From the NCBI RefSeq assembly GCF_902459465.1, contig NC_047073.1:1364001-1428000 (forward strand): a stretch of DNA of 64,000 bases. Direction: 5' to 3'. Of the stretch, positions 53,867-63,851 are shown in pieces. The notes beneath the pieces are model-generated. The model searched no databases. It was not told the DNA's origin and was given only the letters and a program-made list of their open reading frames with translations. The translations under genes and the position numbers were made by a program. How positions within the stretch are numbered: position 1 is the first letter of the stretch; every line of letters starts with the position of its first letter. The stretch comes from Asterias rubens (lineage: Eukaryota > Echinodermata > Asteroidea > Forcipulatida > Asteriidae).

Positions 53867-54200
53867 GTGTCACGTCCTAGCTGAAGAGCACCGGATTCAA
53901 GCTCTGGTGTGTCTGATCAGCAGAGTGTGGTCATGACACTTGTGTTCATAAACAAGACTAACCATAATTGCTTCATAAATTTGGGGAGGTAGTGCTTTCT
54001 GCTGTACCAGCCAGGCTTCTGATGGATGATACCCAAGCCTACATCTGTATGGACTGTAAAGGGGGTAACCCTGTTTCAGCCCCTGGAGTAGGTGGCAGCA
54101 GCCACACCTTGAAATGGCCTTCAGGCCTTGTGTGTGTGGCGACTTGCATTAAAAAAGAGAGAGATCTCTGTGGTCGTAAGAAAAACGCTGCATCGCAGCA
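53867..54200 (+). mobile_element. SINE-B, plus orientation
   Basis: Starts in a tRNA-like head (AAGCTCTGGTGTGTCTGATC), followed by the SINE-B body including GGGGGTAACCCTGTTTCAGC. Confidence 0.7.
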
Positions 54201-54259
54201 TCGTCTGCAACCATTTTGAAAAAGAAAACCACTTGGTGGGCATTGGTCTAGGTGTGATT

Positions 54260-54651
54260 AAGCTTGGGCGATATCACGATATTATGGAATATCGCGATAT
54301 TAATTTGAAAACGATTTCGATATCGGATGAATTTGGTTTTAATCGAAATAACGATATATCGCGATATATCGCGATATATCGCGAATCGCGATAATCGCGA
54401 TATATCGCGATATCGATTAAATATCGCGATGTATTTGCTAGCTGAGACATCTCGCACCCCATAGGTTTGGAGTAAAATCAGAAGAATATGTCATTAGAAC
54501 ACCTCTCTTTTGCTATGACTGTCTCTTCTACAACTTTCACTTGGAGTTTGAAGACTGATGATGTCAAATTTAATTAATCGCGATTATATCGAATATCGCG
54601 ATATATTGTCGGCGATATATCGTGAATAAAATAAATCGATATCGCCCAAGC
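54260..54651. mobile_element. MITE-4, full length
   Basis: AAGCTTGGGCGATATCACGA to TCGATATCGCCCAAGC terminal repeats; the same core sequence in opposite orientation to the 10 kb copy. Confidence 0.75.
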
Positions 54652-55024
54652 GTGCGGTATGGCAAGTCAGTAGAAATATGCATATTATTACAAAGGTATA
54701 CGGTAAAGTAAATTTCATATTTGTCTTTCATTCTATCTTAATAGACGAGAAGAAAAGACCATGCCTGCGAATAACAAATGACAATCAGTTTAAATACAAA
54801 TCTGGCCAAAATGTACATTCAACAGTCAAGTTTACATCGAAGAAGGCAGCAATTATTTTATAATCCTGGCTTTATCCAAAGTATTAAATACAAGAACATC
54901 ATCAATATTTCCTTTTGCACATTAGATTCTTGAGAAACAGTAACTCCCTTTCGGGAGCAAACAATAAAAAAAAAAAAAAACTTTCTCTGACTATTTACAT
55001 GAATGTATACAGTTTATATTACAA

Positions 55025-55825
55025 CTATGTACTCCCTGGCCCATGATCATCAAAGGAGGGCGCTGTTCCATTCAGTAGATGACCATTATCAAGCGAGGGC
55101 GCTACACCATTGGATAGTGGGCCTGGAATGGCTACAAGTCTTGTGTAAGAAGGCATTGTTTCTTCAGAGTAAATGCAGGGCTGTGATTGGCTCAATGAGG
55201 GACTCGAATCACTCCCGATAGCTTCACCGGTACCCAGCCGGTGGTAAACATCACCCCCGCCATCCTCATCATTCTCGGCGTCAAACTCTGCACTAGGAGG
55301 CACTTCCACCAACCCTCCATCGGTCTGGATGGTCGATAGTTTTAAATAGCTAGGCACTCGGTTCTCAGTACAAGTCTCTCCATACCCGGAGTCAGTTGAA
55401 TCCAGTGCAGACCGGCCTAAACCGGTATGAAGCCGTTCCAATGAGACAGAACCTGGTAGATGCACAAATAAAGCGGATAACTTTCCTGATCCACCTGTGG
55501 TTGATCCAGGCGAGAGTGGATCCTTCTCGTGAAAGTCCTCAGATGAGTTTGCTGAGTCCGTACTGGTCCTTGACAACTTCCGACATGAGTCGACCTCACA
55601 AAGGAGGCGATCCGATTCCTTGGACGCCTCTTCCCGTAGTTTCACATAATCAGCTTCACCGTGGTCCGCTGCGCATCCTCCTTCAGCGCAGGGCTGAGAT
55701 AAATGCGTGTTCCCCAAGATGCCGTTTGGAATGACTCCGTTCGGAGTGCAATGGTTGGGGGGCAAATCAAAGACTTCCCTCTCGATGTCTCGACGTGGGA
55801 CGCGACCATCAAGAATTCTTTCAAA
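55025..55825 (-). CDS. Cytokine receptor exon g: cytoplasmic tail and stop
   Basis: 266 residues starting FERILDGRVPRRDI. Ser- and acid-rich with four spaced tyrosine motifs YVKL, YLKL, YHRL and YTRL, two of them in a repeated PSYxxL context, plus SGYGETCTE. Such motifs could dock STAT or SH2 adaptors (inference). The TAG stop is at 55025-55027. The intron before it holds a 58-bp tandem array. Confidence 0.83.
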   Translation of the reverse strand, partial: FERILDGRVPRRDIEREVFDLPPNHCTPNGVIPNGILGNTHLSQPCAEGGCAADHGEADYVKLREEASKESDRLLCEVDSCRKLSRTSTDSANSSEDFHEKDPLSPGSTTGGSGKLSALFVHLPGSVSLERLHTGLGRSALDSTDSGYGETCTENRVPSYLKLSTIQTDGGLVEVPPSAEFDAENDEDGGGDVYHRLGTGEAIGSDSSPSLSQSQPCIYSEETMPSYTRLVAIPGPLSNGVAPSLDNGHLLNGTAPSFDDHGPGST

Positions 55826-58800
55826 CTGCGGGGAAAGAACCAACAAAACATTAAAGGAAATTGACAGTACTATTTAAGAGACATGGGCCAACCAGGGTGG
55901 GGTTTGTACCCCCTTAATTAAAAGTGATACTTCCAGGCCATGGGCTGACCAGGGCGGGATTCGAAACCCCTTGACTAATAGTGCTACATTAAGGGCCATG
56001 GGCTGACCAGGGCGGGATTCGAAACCCCTTGACTAATAGTGCTACATTAAGGGCCATGGGCTGACCAGGGCGGGATTCAAAACCCCTTGACTAATAGTGC
56101 TACATTAAGGGCCATGGGCTGACCAGGGCGGGATTCAAAACCCCTTGACTAATAGTGCTACATTAAGGGCCATGGGCTGACCAGGGCGGGATTCGAAACC
56201 CCTTGACTAATAGTGCTACATTAAGGGCCATGGGCTGACCAGGGCGGGATTCAAAACCCCTTGACTAATAGTGCTACATTAAGGGCCATGGGCTGACCAG
56301 GGCGGGATTCGAAACCCCTTGACTAATAGTGCTACATTAAGGGCCATGGGCTGACCAGGGCAGGATTCGAAACCCCTTGACTAATAGTGCTACATTAAGG
56401 GCCATGGGCTGACCAGGGCGGGATTCAAACCCCCTTGGTGAACTGACCAGGGGCCGTTTTAACAAAGCAATAAAATTCATCGCAAGACAAATTGTCTGTA
56501 TTACCATAGTGATTTATATTGTATTATTATTCACACTTTACTTAGCAATTACGATTGATTTGCAATTTTAGATCTTTGTGAAGGTGGCCCCAGGCCAGGA
56601 TTCGAACCTCTAACGATCAACTCACCTGTTCGGGTGCAATGAAGTAGATGGATGGCACCGGCTTGAGCATCCATTTGATGCAATGCCAGCTTAACCCAAC
56701 TAGAGTAAGAATGACCAAGACTCCTATCACTGCTACTACAGTGACATTCACTGAAGAAAGATCTAAATGAAGAGAGGGTTGAAAGAATTGCTTCGATTAT
56801 TCGGGGTTTGGTTTGAGATTACTAAAGTCCTAGTCTAAGAAATCATTATTTATTCAAAGTGATCATTTGATAATTAAGTCCTTGTCTAATAAATCATTTT
56901 TGTTTAATAAACCATTATTTACAGTGATCATTTGATTTAATATTAAAGTCCTAGTCTAACAAATCATTATTATTTATTTAACATGTTTAAAGTGATCATT
57001 TGATTATTAAAGTCCATGTCTAATAAATTTAACAACCTCAACTGTTCAAAAATGTAAACAAACAAACAAATAAGCAAACTTGAGGGTGAAATTATTACTT
57101 GAATTATTATTATTAGTAGTAGTAGTAGTTGGAGAAAATTATTTGTTTGTAAACTGCCTACCAACCAAAAGGACCGACATGTATGGTATAAGTTATAAAT
57201 GTAAAAACTAGTTCTAGGCCTAATGTTTTGACCCTAGCAGTGTGTATCTCATAGGCTAAGATACAAGACACACCTGAACAGGTATCCAAAAGTAAGAAAG
57301 GTAGAAATAGATGAATAAAGAGAGGCAGAAAGCACTAAGAAAAAGCAAGGGGGTTAAACAATAAATAGGAAAGTGGAAACAAAATAGATAAATATAAAGC
57401 TGCAGAGCAGCAAAGGTTGGATTAAAAACAATTCACATTATCAGATAGCAATAACAATACAAATATCCATGACCAATAAAACTTAAAACAATAAAGACCC
57501 AAACTGCGGCAAAAAAAATTGAGAAAATTGACGGAGAAAAGAAATGCATTGTAAAATCATTTGTATTTGGTATACAACACCATGTGACAATAAAAATTTA
57601 AACAAGTGAAAAGTTCAAAGTTTTGCCCAAAATAAAGTTTGTGAATTCAGCCTTGAATGTGTGTATGTTTTGACCACAGTTTTAACATATTGATGTACTG
57701 CATTACCAAAGCTGTCACCCTTTGCATCGTACATTTTGTCCAACAATCAGGGAGATATTGAGGAACAAATTCTACATAATAGGGAACAACATTCCATAAT
57801 AAGGGGAATTTTCAAATTTGTACATATCAGAACATAGAAATATTGGTTTATTTTCTGGGAACTTTCACTTTTCAGTTTTTAGGGAAATGCAGAATCAGGG
57901 AGAGTTGGCTCTCTGAAAAGCAATGGCACTAAGAAGGTTTAGACGATAATATTTTTTGATTTTATTTATTATAATGAGTAGGGTAGATGGCCTTTGCTTT
58001 CGATCCAAACCAGAGGCCCACACTAAACAAGTACAACCAAATACATATCCATTTGTAGAAAAGAAAGAGGGGAAAGGGATGAGGGAGTGGGAAAAGATAA
58101 AAGATAAAATGGATATGGTTATTACAAATATAAAACACTATACAAGCAAATCGTGCATCAGGACAATACAAAGTATGGTTGGATTAGAATACAACAATCT
58201 AAACAAGATTTGATTACACAATCAACAGCACTACAAGCGCCAATAATAGGATGATAAGAAATGAGAAGAAATGCCAAGACATAGCTATGGGAGGTGGAAA
58301 ACCATGCAATCTAGTAGGGACTGAAAACCCAATCCACATGCAAGGCTCCGGTCTGAGGTGGGATTCGAACCAGGTGCCACAGAGGTGAAAAGCAGAGATA
58401 GAAACCACTGAGCCAACCTGAGATAATAACAACATTCAGTTTTTATATTATAAGTTATCACACAAGCGCGAGTGGAATACGGAAAAATATAGCGCTTCTG
58501 CGTCCCATATCCAACGAAGCCGAAGGCCGAGTTGGATATGGGACGCAGACGCGCTATATTTTTCCGTATTCCACTCGCGCGCGTGTGATAACGTATTTAT
58601 CTTCAAGCAAACTTGGCGCGTGTTAAGAACACACAAGACGCTTGGTAGTGATATTAGCTGTTATATATAGGTTTTTATCACCACTCCATTCTGCCAATCT
58701 GATTGGAGGATTAGCGCGTACTTGAAGATAAAGGGCTTTATACACCGTGTCTCAAGGGGCTTCCAATATTTTTTACCCCTGATCACTGGGTCTTTTCGTT

Positions 58801-61800
58801 CCCTAAACCATCTCAGCTCCCTTGGGAATATACAGCCTGTGCTGCCAAATATGTAGCGCACCTAGCTAATCAATCACAAGAACCATCTCTGCCCTCACAG
58901 GTACCCATTTACCCCTGGGTGGAGAGAAGCAATTATAGTTAAGTGTCTTGCTCAGGGACACAAGTGTCATGACCAGGATTCGAACCCACACTCTGCTGAG
59001 CAGAAACACCAGAGCTCGAGTTCGATGCTCTTATCCGCTCGGCCAAGACGTCACATTTGTTTAATTGTATTGACTTACATTGCGGGTACTCCTGTGGTAT
59101 ATCAATGATCGTCCTTGGCGAGGCACCAGCGCTGTTGAAAGCTTCGACGGCAAACTTGTACTTCTGAAATCGCTCAAGATCTGAGCAGATTCAACATAAA
59201 TATTATTATTATTAACGCCCATTATAAGCAACACATACACAACACATGAGAAGAAAGTCATATATCATCATATAAGAAAAACCAAACAAAGCATAAGTAA
59301 CATTAATTTATAAAAAACACATTTCAAAACAGAAGGAATCCCTTGTGTGACATTCTACTGTTTATGGGAAAACAGTCACTGGTACACAGCAAAAGGGAAC
59401 TCGTTTCTTAAAACACCTAAGAACCAGTTCAGTCTTTGCAAAATCGCGATACAATGTTTTTTTTGCACTGATGTGTTTGTACTTATGTGACAAAATTAAT
59501 GAGAAAGGCCACTCCTTAATTTTTAGAGCTCGCTGCTTACCATTGATCACCAGACTAGTCTGCGAGGCGTTCAGTGTCACATTGGATATGACATCTCTCT
59601 GTATGATAGTCACGTTCATCACATTGTATCCAATGATAATGCCGCGTCTGTGCTCTACCGGTAGTGGCTGTGAAGAAAAGAAAATCAGGGCTTCATTATC
59701 AAGAGGCTCTCCAGCAGACTGTAGGTCTTGGGTCTCAGAACTTGACACCACACTGAAGACAAACCTATAATGGAAGTGTTGTGGCCGAGCGGTTAAAGGG
59801 ACACGTTGCCTTAGATCAAACGAGTTGGTCCATGAAAAGCGTTTGAAAACGTTTGTTATAAAATGGTTAGAAAGATGTTTTGAAATTTTTTCGAAATTGC
59901 ATGGTTTTCCTTTAGACATTATGAACTAACACGGCACGCCATTTTGTGGAGTCAAGTTTTTGACTCCTCAAAATGGCCGACCATGTTAGTTTGCAAAGTA
60001 AAAAGCAACGTGTCTCTTTAAGAGCACCAAATTCAAACTCTGGTGTTTCTGATCAGCAGAGTGTGGGTTCGAGTCTCAGTCATGACACTTGTGCCCTTAA
60101 GCAAGACACTTAACCATTGCTTCGTCCTACGGATGGGACGTAAAGCCATTGGTCCTGTGTGTTGTGTAACGCTCGTGAAAACGCCTAGTGCACTTACATG
60201 CATCAAAAAAGAGAAGGGTTTGCCCCGGTGTTCCTGGTTTGATTGGCGCCACAGCACCTCACATGGTGCTATGTAAATGGGGGTCTCATAATTCAAATGT
60301 AGTCCCATCTACCTTTCCATCTTCTTGTTATCGGAAAAAATTCTATCAGTTTTTATCCCCCAAAATTTGAATATGAGAAACGCTTCTGTCAGGTAGGTTT
60401 CTCAGATTGTGTATTCCAACTATAGATTTTTTTTCCTGCAAGGACATAACCGCTTTTTCGAAAACAACCAACCAACCATAAATTGTCACAGGTTAGTTTT
60501 ATTGTATATACATGTATCTACAATTATATAGGGTTTCAAAAAATCAACGATTACAAATACCACATATACACTTTTCCTTTAAACATACCTCCCATTCTAA
60601 GACCACATGACGAAGAGACTCATTCCGTTCACTGACACTCGAGGAAAAGGTGACGTTCAATTTCAAATCTGGATCTACAACAGAAACAAAAGAAGTTACA
60701 AAATTATTTATTTTCAAAAAATGTTATCTGTAAAAACGAAATGCGATTGCTGTTCAACCTACACGTTGACTCTACCAACTGAGCTATCTACCTAGATATT
60801 GATGGTCTCCCTTTTTTGTCAATCTCTTTGTTTTAGAAACGTTGCCCCACCCCTTCAGGGGAAAATAATAATAATAATTTGGGAGGCTACTCATCCTTAG
60901 TCACAGCTAAGAGCTAAATTGCGGAGGACGCGGCTACAGCGTGTTCGAGAAGCAGGCATTCAAGGGCGCCTTTGGCAGCCAGCCAGATCAACCCATTATG
61001 ACCACGGAGCACAGCAACGGATCAAAAGTGTTTATTTTTTCCCGAGGGAGGAAAACTGGATGGTATGGAAAACCCTCGTGGCACAGCAGAGAACCAACGC
61101 ACAACTCAACTCACATACGGACATGGCCGGGTATCGTATGGTGAGAGGCGAGCGCTTTACACACAAGCCAACCGTAAACTTACTCTGCTCTAGGGTTCTC
61201 TTGCACACCGTTTCAGACCAGCTACTCCACGGGCAACCAGTCATTCTGGCGGCGACTTTGACACAGTAAATCGTGTATGCGTCCAGATATTGCGGAAATG
61301 GCAACTCCGTCTGATGGTCTCTAAGCTCCTTATCCGACAAGGGTCCAGGAAACTATTTCACAAAAACAAGTATTAAGAGTTATTTTAAAATTGGTTAATC
61401 TTATGGTATGTCGTGGACGAGCAGGTCTAGTTCACCGGACCCAAGCTCAGGGCCAAATTTCATAAAGCTGTTAAGCAGAAAATTCTGCATTGCAAACTTC
61501 CTTTCTATGCAAGAAATGAGCAGGAACAGCAATGGTAAATGTACAGAATGTTGGCTGGTAACCTATTTTTATGAAGCAAGAGTTTTCTGTGCTTAGCAAA
61601 TTTTTTTGCCTCCAGGCTTTATGAAATTTGGCCATGGTGTTGTCAGCAGCAGAGTGTGGGTTCGAATCCCGGTCATGACATTTGTAGCAGGGCAGTGAAC
61701 CATGATTGCTTGGTAACAAGTTGGGAAATTATCACATTTTGCTCTACTAGCCAGGCTCCTAGTGAATGCTACCCATGCCTTCATCCTTACACACTGTGAA

Positions 61801-62643
61801 GGGGGTAACCCTGTTTCAGCCCCAGGTGTAGGTGACAACATGCCCCTGGTGATTTGATTTGAGTCAACAGCCCAAATCATTTATGTGTATCCCTCACCTT
61901 GAAGTTTTTGGGGAATATCCACAAGACTAAAAGTAAAGTGAGTTGAATCTATCTAGTTTTTCTTTAATAAATGTATATCTTTCAATAATCAACATAATTG
62001 AAGGATATTTATCACACTCACAGCCAAGTATTTGTCCACAAGGTAGCCTATTATACATCTTATACTCACCCCTGGGAACGAGGTTTGGCCTGAGGTTCAG
62101 TGTTAATTTCTCATAAACTCATAAAATAAAACAAAAAATCCAAACTAGTATCTTAAAGTCCACAAAAATACTTATGTAAAGATTCAATATAAATATGTAG
62201 CTCCTATTGCAGATCATGTTTCATCAGAGTGTTATTTTTGTTTTTTCGTATTGGTTTATTTCCGGTCATCCCTGTCCTAAGAAGCATCCTATATCACTTT
62301 CATACAGTTGTAATAATATGATTTGTCTCTGCAGTTGAAACCGTAACTCAATTTTCACTTTGAGGCATGCAGTTAATTGCATCAAATAAACTTTCAGGCA
62401 CTGCACCCCTTGGTAATTGTCAACGAGCAGTCTTCTCACTTGGTGTATCTCGACATTAGGATAATTATAATAAACCTACCTCCATGGATACTGTAGGAGA
62501 GCGATCTTTGATGAAGTACTCAATCTTGTACATGAGATGCGTAACATAGTACAACCTCCACTCATCAGGAAAGTCCCACTCGATGTGTAAGCGGGACTGT
62601 GGGGTCGCTTTGACGCGAACATTCTTAGGGGGGTTCGAGACGG
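55025..62643 (-). CDS. Class I cytokine receptor (gp130/Domeless-like), 7 3'-terminal exons
   Basis: A single-pass receptor expected to signal through JAK and STAT (family knowledge). Exons 62480-62643, 61184-61352, 60589-60674, 59541-59667, 59079-59180, 56626-56762 and 55025-55825 join in frame to 527 residues and a stop. Seen in order: cytokine-module domain D2 with PPKNVRVKA, LHIEWDFP and the WSSWS motif; one membrane-proximal FN3 built from three exons, with FQKYKFAVEAFNSAG; a transmembrane helix VTVVAVIGVLVILTLVGL; a box1-like KWMLKPVPSIYF; and a 266-residue tail with YVKL, YLKL, YHRL and YTRL. The opening PPKNV...WDFP...W pattern is that of IL-6R/CNTFR/IL-12p40 D2. Domain D1 and the signal peptide must lie beyond the right edge. 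Vertebrate gp130 has three membrane-proximal FN3 domains; here there is one. Confidence 0.83.
55935..56440. repeat. 58-bp tandem array, about 9 copies, tRNA B-box-like
   Basis: Units begin GGGCCATGGGCTGACCAGGG at 55993, 56051, 56109, 56167, 56225, 56283, 56341 and 56399, 58 bp apart, with a diverged unit before them. Each has GGGATTCGAAACCCC or GGGATTCAAAACCCC. Confidence 0.9.
56626..56762 (-). CDS. Cytokine receptor exon f: transmembrane segment and box1
   Basis: Codes YLSSVNVTVVAVIGVLVILT, then LVGLSWHCIKWMLKPVPSIY and FIAPEQ. The hydrophobic helix is followed within ten residues by KWMLKPVPS, a proline motif in the box1 position where JAK kinases bind in class I receptors. Phase 1 in, phase 0 out. 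Confidence 0.82.
56842..57025. repeat. AT-rich tandem block, about 3 units
   Basis: AGTGATCATTTGAT and TTAAAGTCCTAGTCTAA blocks recur roughly every 60-75 bases in a cytokine receptor intron. Confidence 0.6.
58330..58432 (-). mobile_element. tRNA-like SINE head, separate family
   Basis: Minus strand: GGTTGGCTCAGTGGTTTCTA (A box) and CCTGGTTCGAATCCCACC (B box) about 35 bases apart. Confidence 0.5.
58455..58590. repeat. Near-perfect long inverted repeat (about 60-nt arms)
   Basis: Arms run from TATCACACAAGCGCGAGTGG to its complement ending CGCGCGTGTGATA, with a loop GAAGCCGAAGGCC. Only a few mismatches and one small indel are visible. Confidence 0.88.
58733..59050 (-). mobile_element. SINE-A in cytokine receptor intron
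   Basis: Body from GGGGCTTCCAATATT to a tRNA-like head ending CGGCCAAGACGTC. The ATT tail is missing at the left. It lies about 30 bases from exon e. Confidence 0.75.
59079..59180 (-). CDS. Cytokine receptor exon e: membrane-proximal FN3, last part
   Basis: Thirty-four residues, DLERFQKYKFAVEAFNSAG to IDIPQEYPQ. The F strand YKFAVEAFNSAGAS is typical FN3. Acceptor TCTGCTCAG, donor GTAAGT, phase 1 both ends. Confidence 0.8.
59541..59667 (-). CDS. Cytokine receptor exon d: membrane-proximal FN3, middle
   Basis: Forty-two residues, PLPVEHRRGIIIGYNVMNVT to SQTSLVIN. The GIIIGYNVMNV run is a C strand. Phase 0 in, phase 1 out; acceptor CTTCACAG, donor GTAAGC. Confidence 0.78.
59782..60340 (+). 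mobile_element. SINE-C on plus strand, split by a MITE-2
   Basis: The head starts TGGCCGAGCGGTTAA at 59782 and is broken by MITE-2 (59793-60021). It resumes AAGAGCACCAAATTCAAACT, B box GGGTTCGAGTC, then the SINE-C body to about 60340. Confidence 0.8.
59793..60021. mobile_element. MITE-2 inserted in a SINE A box, TTAA duplicated
   Basis: GCGG|TTAA|AGGGACACGTTGCC at the left and ACGTGTCTCT|TTAA|GAGCACC at the right. Removing one TTAA and the element restores the SINE head. Confidence 0.85.
60589..60674 (-). CDS. Cytokine receptor exon c: membrane-proximal FN3, first part
   Basis: Twenty-eight residues plus a junction codon: NPDLKLNVTFSSSVSE, RNESLRHVVLEWE. The ending VVLEWE is the B strand with the core tryptophan. 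Phase 1 in, phase 0 out; acceptor CTGTTGTAG, donor GTATGT. Confidence 0.78.
61060..61178 (-). mobile_element. SINE-E fragment abutting the WSSWS exon
   Basis: The sequence ACACAAGCCAACC and GGCCGGGTATCG matches the 29.2 kb copy. It ends at the donor of exon b. Confidence 0.45.
61184..61352 (-). CDS. Cytokine receptor exon b: D2, C-terminal half with WSSWS
   Basis: Codes FPGPLSDKELRDHQ, then YTIYCVKVAARMTGCPWSSW and SETVCKRTLEQ. WSSWS fits the class I consensus WSXWS exactly, in the expected F-G position after the YxVxVAA strand. Acceptor GTGAAATAG in phase 0, donor GTAAGT in phase 1. A tRNA-like SINE fragment abuts the donor. Confidence 0.87.
61446..61636. mobile_element. MITE-3 foldback
   Basis: GGGCCAAATTTCATAAAGCT and GGCTTTATGAAATTTGGCC ends, with internal GCTTAGCAAA. 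Confidence 0.68.
61640..61875 (+). mobile_element. SINE-B, 5'-truncated
   Basis: Begins inside the tRNA-like head (GCAGAGTGTGGGTTCGAATC), then the SINE-B body (GGGGGTAACCCTGTTTCAGC). Confidence 0.68.
62395..62458. mobile_element. MITE-1 left-end fragment beside cytokine receptor exon a
   Basis: CAGGCACTGCACCCCTTGG to GGTGTATCTCGACATTA; stops 22 bases from the exon. Confidence 0.5.
62480..62643 (-). CDS. Cytokine receptor exon a: D2, N-terminal half
   Basis: Fifty-four residues starting VSNPPKNVRVKATPQ. LHIEWDFPDEWRLYYV carries the core tryptophan and the second tryptophan typical of class I D2 domains. Acceptor TTACCTCGACAG in phase 1, donor GTAGGT in phase 0. A MITE-1 end lies 22 bases past the exon. 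Confidence 0.85.
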
Positions 62644-63440
62644 CTGTCGAGGTAAATAAATTGTACAAATTTAAGAATTTATATAGCTATCCGTATTTTA
62701 AAAAAAATACTAATAATAGACAATTGTAAAAGCCATTTGGAGGAATGGTGGTCACAATGCTATGGCACTGTTATTTGTCAGCATCCACCCACACCTATCA
62801 GTGCCCTTTACATGGTAGGTTCAGACGAGGAGTTAAATTTAGCCCTTTGCCCTGGCAGCCTTACACTTTCGTATTATACTACAGTGCATCCTGGATATCA
62901 GGGTCCATTTCTGGGGCAGAACATTTTCAAAGCTTCATAACTCAAATCTTACCTGCAAGAAGCCAATAATTTCAACAGATTCACACTCTAGACCGTGAAG
63001 CTTTAAAGATTTCCGCCCCCTAAATAGGCCCTGATAGTTAGGACTCTGTATCTGTGTACAGCACAGACGAAGAGTCCTATGTAGGGCTAAACTAACCCTT
63101 AGTTCAAAAGTGCTAGAATAACCCTCTGTTGGGATGAAAGCATTCGGTCCGCGACGGTCAATATGACCCACACAACTGAGCTAGTTAAGGCTGAGTTACA
63201 CTGCACCAATAACGAAAATGATAACGATCATGACGCAAAGAAAACGCATTCTATTGTTTGAATTGCTCCACGCAGAATACGCCCCACGCTTATTCAACCA
63301 ATCGAGGGCGTGCATTGTTAACATTCTCGTTATCGAGGTCTGGGCGACCGGGCCTTTAGTCGTCCAAAAACATTGGATTAGCGTAGCTTAGCCTAGGTTT
63401 TATGACCAGGAATGAACTTAATGGCCAAGTGACCAGGGGT

Positions 63441-63780
63441 AAGCTTGGGCGATATCACGATATTATCGAATATGGCGATATTAATTTGGACACGATTTCG
63501 ATATCGGATGGATTTGGTTTTAATTGAAATATCGCTATATCGATTAAATATCGCAATGTATTTGCTAGCTGAGACATCTTGCACCCCATAGGTTTGGAGT
63601 AAAACCAGAAGAATAGGTCATTAGAACACCTCTCTTATGCTAGGACTGTCTCTTCTACAACTTTCACTTGGAGTTTTAAGACTGATGACGTCAAATTTCA
63701 TTAATCGCAATTATATCGAATATCGCGATATATTGTCGGCGATATATCGTGAATAAAATAAATTGATATCGCCCAAGCTT
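63441..63780. mobile_element. MITE-4, full length
   Basis: AAGCTTGGGCGATATCACGA to TTGATATCGCCCAAGCTT. Shorter in the ATCGCGATAT run than the 54 kb copy. Confidence 0.75.
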
Positions 63781-63851
63781 AACCAGGGGGTAATGATGTT
63801 CGAGCGTAAGCTCATTCAAGCGCTCTGAGAAGACCTTCAGGTGTGAAAAAT

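Larger units (their letters stand above)
48404..55024. other. Intergenic region between AK3 3' end and cytokine receptor 3' end
   Basis: The two genes converge here. It holds the AK3 3' UTR, a SINE with an inserted GC-rich segment, MITE-2, an 86-bp tandem block, MITE-7 next to MITE-1, another MITE-1, a SINE-B and a MITE-4. No coding exon was recognised. Confidence 0.6.

Noticed and set aside
54248..54462. ORFs rich in RYRDISRY repeats (also 63393-63584)
   Set aside because: Translation of GATATC-rich MITE-4 palindromes; both strands stay open by composition.
62935..63171. Open frame upstream of cytokine receptor D2 as a candidate D1 exon
   Set aside because: It ends at a possible donor but in phase 0, while the D2 exon needs phase 1, and the sequence lacks D1 landmarks.
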